A stretch of DNA of 64,000 nt from Algibacter sp. L3A6 (lineage in GTDB: Bacteria > Bacteroidota > Bacteroidia > Flavobacteriales > Flavobacteriaceae), in contig NZ_CP047030.1 in the NCBI RefSeq assembly GCF_009796825.1, forward strand, positions 2,689,001-2,753,000. The letters run 5' to 3'. Positions within the stretch are counted from its first letter, which is position 1. Each line of letters starts with the position of its first letter. This document shows positions 25,477 through 31,936 of this stretch, one piece after another. A model generated the notes under the pieces. That model had not been told where the DNA came from. It ran no database searches and saw only the letters and a list, made by a program, of their open reading frames with translations. Both the position numbers and the translations under genes were made by a program.

Positions 25477-26439
25477 TTAGTCATTTATAGCTTTTATATT
25501 ACTAATATCAATTGAATCAGTAAAGTTTCCTCTGTTATCACAAAAAACTATCATACCTTGTTTCCAATTATGAATAATATTTTCGTGAATATCGTATTGA
25601 TTAGTTGTTAAAACTTTATTTATAAATAGGTTTATCATTGATTTATAGACTATTACTCTATTTATTACTGTTTCCTTTTTATCCATAGTAAATGAAAATA
25701 CAGGATTATGATTTTCATTTACTAAATCTCCAATTGTAGAGAAATGAATTATTTCACAGTCTAGGAAATCTCTATTTCTTTTTAGCTTCATAGAATTATT
25801 TAGTCGTATCATTAATTGAGAATCGAGATTTTTAGAGTTTTCAAGTCTGTAGAATGAATTATCCCATAATCTTTTAATTATTCTAAATTTACTAAATCTA
25901 GATATTTCTCTATCGTTTAGGAAAAAAGTAGGAATCAAGAATTCGCTAAATATATGTTTTTGTATTTCTTGCGGAAATTCGTATTTGCATAAAAAATCAA
26001 AAACAAGTCCTTTAAGGAAGTAATTATTAAACTCAGAATTTTTTAATGGATTTGTTATTAGTGTTTTTTCTAATTCTTTTGAGTTTAGACTAGTATATAA
26101 ACTTTGTTTTTTAGCTATATCTATTAAGCTGTCATTTTTTAAAATTTCTAGATTAAGAAAGTATTCTTCTGCTTTTTCTTTTAGATTTTTAAATCCTTTT
26201 TTGTAGTTTTTTATTGTAAGCTCTTCATTTGTAATTAAGTTTTGTGGAAATGGAATTGTGATTCCTAAAGCTTCCATTATGCTAAAGGGAGTTATTGAAT
26301 AAGCTATGTCATGTATGGGAATATTCTTAAATATATTGTGCTTCTGAATTGACTTTTCAAAATTAAGTAGAAACTCTCCATTTTTGGAGTTCATCAAGGG
26401 GCGATAAATATTATTGTCTAATAAAAAGTGATACTTCAT
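25477..26439 (-). CDS. Orphan PIN-like domain protein
   Basis: This 320-aa protein of unrecognised family has a pattern of acidic residues that fits a PIN-like nuclease: Asp8 in FLLDNNIY at the end of the first strand, Glu56 in SIMEAL, Asp224 and Asp227 in RDFLDCEIIHFS, and Asp253 in SFTMDKKE. The spacing matches the four-acid PIN active site, with an unusually long helical insert (about residues 60-220). The gene looks more AT-rich than its neighbours and is flanked by long gene-poor gaps. No antitoxin-like partner is visible, so it is not a standard VapBC pair. An RNase activity is inference. Confidence 0.6.
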   Translation of the reverse strand: MKYHFLLDNNIYRPLMNSKNGEFLLNFEKSIQKHNIFKNIPIHDIAYSITPFSIMEALGITIPFPQNLITNEELTIKNYKKGFKNLKEKAEEYFLNLEILKNDSLIDIAKKQSLYTSLNSKELEKTLITNPLKNSEFNNYFLKGLVFDFLCKYEFPQEIQKHIFSEFLIPTFFLNDREISRFSKFRIIKRLWDNSFYRLENSKNLDSQLMIRLNNSMKLKRNRDFLDCEIIHFSTIGDLVNENHNPVFSFTMDKKETVINRVIVYKSMINLFINKVLTTNQYDIHENIIHNWKQGMIVFCDNRGNFTDSIDISNIKAIND

Positions 26440-26628
26440 GGGTTTGGATGTTCCTAAGATATCAAACTGTTTTAATACCCAACATCAAACGAAAGTAGCT
26501 AAAAACTTTCACAAATTCAACAATAACCAAAATGAAAACCCATCAAAATTAACAACTTAGCGCAACCCATATCATGCGATTTCTCCTAGCGTCGAAATGA
26601 CAAAAAAAGGGGAGTGGTATTTTTTTTA

Positions 26629-26706
26629 TAGCTTTTTTAATGAGGCAATTAAAGGTTCGATTTTATAGGTGGTTTTAGTGTAATCACCACATATAAATCC
26701 AAATTT
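26629..26706 (-). pseudogene. Decayed fragment of an M48-family peptidase
   Basis: A 26-codon minus-strand stretch between two TAA codons encodes KFGFICGDYTKTTYKIEPLI then ASLKKL. It aligns without gaps to residues about 352-377 of the intact M48 peptidase 1 kb away (KFEYQADDYAKNTYKAEPLI then TSLKKL) with 17 of 26 identical residues. The surrounding 321-nt gap (26440-26760) holds no other gene. The metal-binding glutamate of this segment is replaced by glycine. This is a relic of a second M48 copy or of a rearrangement, not a functional gene. Confidence 0.75.
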
Positions 26707-26760
26707 TTATAATGTTTTTTTATCGATAAATAAGAAGTTTATCAATAAGGTTTGGATAAA

Positions 26761-27558
26761 TTAGTTACTCTTTCTGCTTGTTAATACAATTACAAGCCAG
26801 CCTAAACCAAGAGCAAGAAAGACTACACCAAAAGGATCATCTAGTCCGCGCATTGCAAATCGTGCAAAACCAAGAATCGACATCACTAAAGCGCCTTTCC
26901 AACTACCAAAAAATCCTGGTTTTTCAATAACTTCGGTTTTGTCTATTCTTTCTGTCTCTGCTTCGTTAAGTATAAAATCGGTGCAATATGTATCAAAACT
27001 TGGTTTAGCATTATCTAAACTGCAAATTAACCCAGTTTTAGAGTCAAATGCTTTATTTACACATCTTTTACAAAGGCTCAATCTATCATCAATGGTGTTA
27101 TATGTTTTAGTTTTTAAAGCATTAACATCTGTAGGCGTGTAGTTGATTTTTTGTATGGCATTGTATTTTCCTAATATTTTTTTTCTTAAATAAAAAGCAT
27201 TAATAGCTAAGTAAATTGTTAAAATTAGCGATACTAAACTTATAATGATTTGGTAATGCGCAAATATCCCAGGGTGCGTTATTAACTGAATAGTTATTGA
27301 AATAACAGCTATACCATTAAGAGCAATAACAGCATATAGTATGTACTCAAAAGTTTTTAAGTTTTTTTGTATTGTTTTGGCTTTTATAGATTTATCTAAG
27401 ATGTTTATAAAACTAAAAAAGACAAAAAGTTTACCTAAAGTAAATATATTGCCAATAATATTATTGGTAAAGCCATATTGGAAGCTGGTTATTATTGTTA
27501 TTACTAACGTAATAATTATGGTTGCTATTGATAGTAGGTAGGTGTTTTTCCAGTTCAT
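26761..27558 (-). CDS. Membrane protein with a conserved four-cysteine motif
   Basis: This 265-aa protein has four N-terminal hydrophobic segments (about residues 7-30, 35-55, 68-90, 98-125). A soluble part carries LCKRCVNKAFDSKTGLICSL then KPSFDTYCTDF (about 162-195), i.e. a CxxC...C...C arrangement. A C-terminal hydrophobic region follows (ALVMSILGFARFAM, FGVVFLALGLGWLVIVL). The cysteine block recurs in flavobacterial membrane proteins in my recollection and may bind zinc. Function is unknown. It starts 26 nt after the M48 peptidase gene, so the two are probably co-transcribed. Confidence 0.7.
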   Translation of the reverse strand: MNWKNTYLLSIATIIITLVITIITSFQYGFTNNIIGNIFTLGKLFVFFSFINILDKSIKAKTIQKNLKTFEYILYAVIALNGIAVISITIQLITHPGIFAHYQIIISLVSLILTIYLAINAFYLRKKILGKYNAIQKINYTPTDVNALKTKTYNTIDDRLSLCKRCVNKAFDSKTGLICSLDNAKPSFDTYCTDFILNEAETERIDKTEVIEKPGFFGSWKGALVMSILGFARFAMRGLDDPFGVVFLALGLGWLVIVLTSRKSN

Positions 27559-27584
27559 GAGGTTTGGGTTTAAAGTTAAAATAA

Positions 27585-28817
27585 TTATCGTCTTAAATTT
27601 CCAATGCGTTCCTGCAGGGTAGGATGCGAGTAATGCATAAAAACATAAGCGGGATGAGGTGTTAAATTGCTTAAGCTATTTTTAGAAAGCTTCTTTAAGG
27701 AGGTTATTAATGGTTCGGCTTTGTAGGTGTTTTTGGCGTAATCATCGGCTTGGTATTCAAACTTTCTAGAAAACATGTTCATTATTAAACCTGTGATTTC
27801 CGAAATAGGAGCGTAGAGCATCCCGAAAGCCACCAAGCCAATATGGAAACTTGGTATTTGCACACCTAAAGCTTCTGATAATAACGGATTAGAAATAAAA
27901 AGTGATAATATAAAAAGCGTAAAACCAGTGAGCAAAATAGAGGTTACCAAATTAAAAATGATGTGTTTCTTTTTGTAATGGCCAACCTCGTGTGCTAGCA
28001 CAGCAACAATTTCATCTTCATCTAAATCGTTTATTAAAGTATCGTAAAGCGTTACTCGTTTTTCGCTACCAAAACCAGAGAAATAAGCGTTGGCTTTTGT
28101 GCTGCGTTTAGAGCCATCGATAACAAATATTTTATCGAGTTTAAAACCAACCGTGTTGGCATACTTCGAAATGCTATCGCGTAAACTTCCTGCTTCTAAT
28201 GGGGTTTGTTTGTTAAAAAGAGGTACAATAAGTTTAGAGTAAAACATATTGATAAACAAACTGAAAATAGCCACTAATCCCCAAGCATACAACCAGAAAC
28301 TGTTTCCCGTAACTTGGTAAAACCAAATAATTATGGCTAAAATACCACCACCAACAATAGCCATCATGAGCCAGCCTTTTAATTTATCTAAAAAGAAAGT
28401 GCCTTTTGTGGTTTTATTGAACCCAAATTTTTCTTCAATTACAAATGTGCTGTAATAAGAGAATGGTGTATTGAGTATATCGCTACCAATGGTAATAATA
28501 CCGAAGAATATAAGCGCGATAATTATTGGATTTTCGCTGTAGCTGCGTGCTATATTATCAATGAGTTCAAAACCATCGAACCATAAAAACCCTAAAGTAA
28601 GCATTACGGAAAAGGTAGATGTTAGCAAGCCAAATTTGTAATTGATGGCTTTGTATTGCTGAGATGTTTTATACTCTGTAGTATCGTAAACATCTTTTAA
28701 ATCTTCAGGAAGCGCATCATTAAAGTGTTTCGCATTTAATGCATCTAAAACTTTATCAACTATAAAATTGACGATTATTAGTGCAAAAATGATGTAGAAA
28801 AGCGTGTTTGCGGTCAT
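27585..28817 (-). CDS. M48-family membrane metallopeptidase (Ste24/CAAX-protease type)
   Basis: This 410-aa integral membrane zinc protease has the catalytic HEVGH at residues 276-280 and the third zinc ligand Glu in RKFEYQADDY (about 354). Its several transmembrane segments and long N-terminal M48_N-like region (KYKAINYKFGLLTSTFSVML, TPFSYYSTFVIEEKFGFNKTT) match the Ste24/CAAX protease-1 group rather than short HtpX. Bacteria do not usually prenylate proteins, so it more likely degrades or clips membrane proteins. It is followed by the Cys-motif membrane protein and preceded by an RNA methyltransferase on the same strand. Confidence 0.92.
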   Translation of the reverse strand: MTANTLFYIIFALIIVNFIVDKVLDALNAKHFNDALPEDLKDVYDTTEYKTSQQYKAINYKFGLLTSTFSVMLTLGFLWFDGFELIDNIARSYSENPIIIALIFFGIITIGSDILNTPFSYYSTFVIEEKFGFNKTTKGTFFLDKLKGWLMMAIVGGGILAIIIWFYQVTGNSFWLYAWGLVAIFSLFINMFYSKLIVPLFNKQTPLEAGSLRDSISKYANTVGFKLDKIFVIDGSKRSTKANAYFSGFGSEKRVTLYDTLINDLDEDEIVAVLAHEVGHYKKKHIIFNLVTSILLTGFTLFILSLFISNPLLSEALGVQIPSFHIGLVAFGMLYAPISEITGLIMNMFSRKFEYQADDYAKNTYKAEPLITSLKKLSKNSLSNLTPHPAYVFMHYSHPTLQERIGNLRR

Positions 28818-28883
28818 GTTTGTTATGTTTCAACCTTAAAAAAGATTGTTGATTTGGAGGGACGTATTTTTGGTAATTTACAA

Positions 28884-29681
28884 TTATTTAAAATTACGTT
28901 GGCGTTTGGCTTCAAAAATTAAGATACCCGCAGCAACAGAAACATTCATAGAATCGATTTCGCCTTGCATAGGTATAATGATATTTTGAGTGGAATTTAC
29001 GCGCCATTCATTACTTAAACCCGTAGCTTCTGTACCAACAACAAGGGCCGTAGCTTGCGTGAAATCTTGAGTATGATAGTCTACCGAAGCTTGTAGAGCT
29101 GCACAGTAAATATTGATGTTATGTGCTTTTAGAAATTCTATAATTTCGGTAGTAGAACCCGTTGCGATAGTATTGGTAAACACACAGCCTACGCTAGAAC
29201 GAATAATGTTTGGGTTGTATAAATCGCCTTTTGGGTTCGCTATTATTACGGCATCGGCATTGGCAGCATCGGCAGTACGTAAAATAGCGCCAATATTACC
29301 TGGCTTTTCTGGAGCTTCAGCAATTAAGATTAGCGGCGTTTGGGTGTCAAATTTTAAATCACTTATTAGGTGGCTTTTTGGTTTGGCAACGGCTAGAACG
29401 CCTTCTGTAGTGCTTCGGTAAGCAAGTTTTTCGTAAACGTCTTTAGATATTTCAATAGTTGAATTCTGGCTTGTAGTTAACGCTTCTAGTTCGTTTTCAG
29501 AAAAGAGCCCTGGGTAGAATAAAATGGTGTCTAATACATAACCACCTTTTATGGCTAATTCTATTTCGCGAATGCCTTCAATTAGAAAAAGACCTGATTT
29601 TTTACGTTCCCTAGACTTTTCTTTTAGTTGAACGAGTTGTTTTATGTATGCATTCTGGATGCTTGTAATTGCTTTCATCAT
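28884..29681 (-). CDS. SpoU/TrmH-family RNA 2'-O-methyltransferase
   Basis: This 265-aa SPOUT methyltransferase has an N-terminal substrate-binding domain (about residues 1-95, SREKSG-like start with RKKSGLFLIEGIREIELA). The C-terminal knot domain has motif 1 LRTADAANAD (near 138), motif 2 VVGTEATGLSNEW (near 217) and motif 3 IPMQGEIDSMNVSVAAGILIFE (near 233). It resembles the rRNA methyltransferases RlmB/TsnR rather than TrmH. The target nucleotide cannot be read from sequence. A TATTTTTG box on the minus strand (29698-29691) lies 9 nt before the start, giving a very short or absent leader. Confidence 0.88.
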   Translation of the reverse strand: MMKAITSIQNAYIKQLVQLKEKSRERKKSGLFLIEGIREIELAIKGGYVLDTILFYPGLFSENELEALTTSQNSTIEISKDVYEKLAYRSTTEGVLAVAKPKSHLISDLKFDTQTPLILIAEAPEKPGNIGAILRTADAANADAVIIANPKGDLYNPNIIRSSVGCVFTNTIATGSTTEIIEFLKAHNINIYCAALQASVDYHTQDFTQATALVVGTEATGLSNEWRVNSTQNIIIPMQGEIDSMNVSVAAGILIFEAKRQRNFK

Positions 29682-29710
29682 AATATTTTACAAAAATAAT
29701 TTATTTAATG

Positions 29711-29718
29711 TAATTTTG
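29711..29718 (+). promoter_or_regulatory. -7 promoter box of the DUF6503 lipoprotein gene
   Basis: TAATTTTG matches TAnnTTTG, 40 nt before the ATG at 29759. Confidence 0.4.
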
Positions 29719-29758
29719 AGTGCTTATTTCCGACTTACGGACAAATTAAAAAACCACT

Positions 29759-30559
29759 ATGAAACACACTTTTTTATTATTACTTGCTATTTCAATGTTT
29801 TCGTGTAAAAATGAAACAAAAAAAGATGCTGCAAACCCAGAAATTATTTCAGAAACTACAGTAGAGGCTCCAACTAAAAAATACCCTGAAGCTTTAGTTA
29901 AAGTATTCGATGCGCATGGCGGATTAAACACATGGAATAGTATGCAATCGCTAGCGTATACGCAAGTGAAAGAAAGTGGCAATGTATCTACTATCACTAA
30001 TTTAAAGAATAGAAATATTATTGTAGATATGCCAGACCACACCATTGGTGCTAATGATGAGGATGTTTGGTTAAATACTAAAGGAGATAAAGCGTTTAAA
30101 GGAAACCCTCGTTTTTTCTATAACTTAATGTTTTATTTCTACGCGATGCCTTTTGTTTTAGCTGATGATGGTATTATTTATGGTGATGCTGAACCTTTAA
30201 CGTTTGAAGGTGTTACGTATCCTGGAATAAAAATTTCTTACCAAAATGGTGTTGGTGAATCATCAGGTGACGATTATGTGCTTTACTACAATCCAACAAC
30301 CTATAAAATGGAATGGTTAGGTTATACAGTTACATATTTCTCTAAAGAGAAAAGTAGCGAATTACATTTTAGACGCTATACAGCTTGGCAAAATGTAAAT
30401 GGCTTAGACGTAGTAGAAACTATGGTTGGCTATAAAGCTGAAGAGAATTTACCAACAGCTGCTGGTCGTGAAGATAAATTTATAGACGTAAAACTATCTA
30501 CGGAAGCTCCTGATAGTAGCGTATTTAAAACTCCTGAAACCGCTAAGGTTGCTAAGTAA
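29759..30559 (+). CDS. DUF6503 family lipoprotein
   Basis: This 266-aa lipoprotein has its lipobox cysteine at residue 16 (SMFSCKNE). It has the start typical of this flavobacterial family (KYPEALVKVFDAHGGLNTWNSMQSLAYTQ, about residues 40-68), then a beta-rich region (LNTKGDKAFKGNPRFFYNLMFYFYAMPFVLAD, YPGIKISYQNGVGESSGDDYVLYYN). The pattern recalls the outer-membrane-lipoprotein-sorting (LolA/LolB-like) folds, but no function is established. It is monocistronic, with its own promoter box and terminator. Confidence 0.78.
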   Translation: MKHTFLLLLAISMFSCKNETKKDAANPEIISETTVEAPTKKYPEALVKVFDAHGGLNTWNSMQSLAYTQVKESGNVSTITNLKNRNIIVDMPDHTIGANDEDVWLNTKGDKAFKGNPRFFYNLMFYFYAMPFVLADDGIIYGDAEPLTFEGVTYPGIKISYQNGVGESSGDDYVLYYNPTTYKMEWLGYTVTYFSKEKSSELHFRRYTAWQNVNGLDVVETMVGYKAEENLPTAAGREDKFIDVKLSTEAPDSSVFKTPETAKVAK

Positions 30560-30583
30560 GTTTTAAATAATAATTGATATAAA

Positions 30584-30617
30584 ATAAAAAAAGCAAGCTG
30601 AGAAGCTTGCTTTTTTT
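30584..30617. terminator. Bidirectional terminator between convergent genes
   Basis: AAAAAAAGCAAGCT and AGCTTGCTTTTTTT form the stem with loop GAGA. It is flanked by A and T runs, ending the DUF6503 gene and the leftward amidohydrolase gene. Confidence 0.85.
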
Positions 30618-30624
30618 GTTGATA

Positions 30625-31926
30625 TTAATTGGATTGATATTTTTTGGAATAACGTTTCCATAATTCTGTTTGGTGCGTTTCTAGACTAATTAAGCGTCCG
30701 TCTATAAAAGCATGAGAAATTATGTTGGTACGCATATCTAAGGCGTCACCTTCGCTTATAAATAATGTGGCGCTCTTGCCAGTTTCTAAAGAGCCGTACT
30801 CCTTGTCGATACCCAATATTTTTGCTGGGTTTAACGTGATTAACTGCAGCGCTTGTGCTTTTGTTAATCCGTGAGCTACGGTTGTACCTGCGTAAAATGG
30901 TAGGTTTCTAGAATTCATGCGTTCCATTTGTCCGTTGGCTTGTAAGGCTACTGTAATGCCGTTATCTACTAATAATTTAGCCGATTTATATGGTAAATCA
31001 TAATCGTCATCAGTTTGGCTTGGTTGCGAGTGTATACGGTTTAAAACCACAGATATGTTATTCGATTTTAAAATACCGGTTACTTTATAAGCTTCTGCTC
31101 CACCAACAATAACCATGTTCGGAATGGCGTTTTTCTTAGTGAAATTTACAGCATCGATAATGCCTTTTTCATCATCTACATTAATGTAAAGTTTTTTAGA
31201 ACCATTGAAAACACCTCCTAATGCCTTATAAGATAAGTTGGTAATAGAAGGGCTTGCTTTTAAATAGGCTTTGGCGTTATTAAAATAATCTTCTATTTCT
31301 GTAATTTGGTTTCCGTATTCTTTATTCACCTTTAAGGAAGGATCTTCGCCTAACCAGTAGCGACCTCTTTTGAAGTTGCTCGGCCAGTTTATGTGAATTC
31401 CGTCGTCTGTTTTTACAGCAGCATCTTCCCAGTTCCAAGCATCGAATTGCACTACCGATGATGTGCCAGAAATACGACCACCACGTGGCGTAATTTGCCC
31501 TAGTAAAACACCGTTTGGTCTCATAGACTCTACAATTTTAGACTCTGCGTTGTAGGCAATAATACTTCTAATGTTAGGATTCCATGTTCCTATTTCAGAC
31601 TCGTCATCCGTTGCTTTTACAGCATCAATTTCAACTAATCCTAAAGTTGAATTCGGAATTATAAAGCCAGGGTAGACGTGTTTGCCTTTGCCGTCGATAA
31701 CCTCACCAATACGAGCAATTTTCATATTGGCACTTCCTACGAAAGTGATTTTACCTTCATTAAACATAATAAGGGCGTTTTCAATAACTTCACCTGTACC
31801 TAAATGCGCCGTGGCACCTTCTATAGATATGGCTTTGCTTTGTTTTTTCGCTGGTGTTTGTTGGGCGTGTATGGACCCGAAAAATAGGAGATAGGCACAC
31901 GCTATATATAAATTGAAATATTTCAT
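30625..31926 (-). CDS. Amidohydrolase-family protein lacking the metal-binding HxH (probable pseudoenzyme)
   Basis: This 433-aa exported protein has a signal peptide (about 1-21, ending SIHAQ). It has the imidazolonepropionase-like amidohydrolase frame: the N-terminal beta-sandwich half (AISIEGATAHLGTGEVIENALIM), then KGKHVYPGFIIPNSTLGLVEID. Active relatives have a D-x-H-x-H motif directly after PGFI, but here it is PNSTLG, so the metal site is lost. The C-terminal closing segment ALQLITLNPAKILGIDKEYGSLETGK is intact. It starts 10 nt after the stop of the 993-aa amidohydrolase and is probably its non-catalytic partner. Confidence 0.82.
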   Translation of the reverse strand: MKYFNLYIACAYLLFFGSIHAQQTPAKKQSKAISIEGATAHLGTGEVIENALIMFNEGKITFVGSANMKIARIGEVIDGKGKHVYPGFIIPNSTLGLVEIDAVKATDDESEIGTWNPNIRSIIAYNAESKIVESMRPNGVLLGQITPRGGRISGTSSVVQFDAWNWEDAAVKTDDGIHINWPSNFKRGRYWLGEDPSLKVNKEYGNQITEIEDYFNNAKAYLKASPSITNLSYKALGGVFNGSKKLYINVDDEKGIIDAVNFTKKNAIPNMVIVGGAEAYKVTGILKSNNISVVLNRIHSQPSQTDDDYDLPYKSAKLLVDNGITVALQANGQMERMNSRNLPFYAGTTVAHGLTKAQALQLITLNPAKILGIDKEYGSLETGKSATLFISEGDALDMRTNIISHAFIDGRLISLETHQTELWKRYSKKYQSN

Positions 31927-31936
31927 TTTCTATGTT

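Noticed and set aside
26575..26620. Segment containing GTCGAAATGACA, reminiscent of common flavobacterial intergenic repeats
   Set aside because: Only one copy was seen in the window, so no repeat can be claimed.
26629..28817. Interpretation of the M48 relic as an integrative-element attachment site duplicating a gene end
   Set aside because: The relic matches an internal stretch rather than the exact 3' end, is strongly diverged, and no integrase is present.
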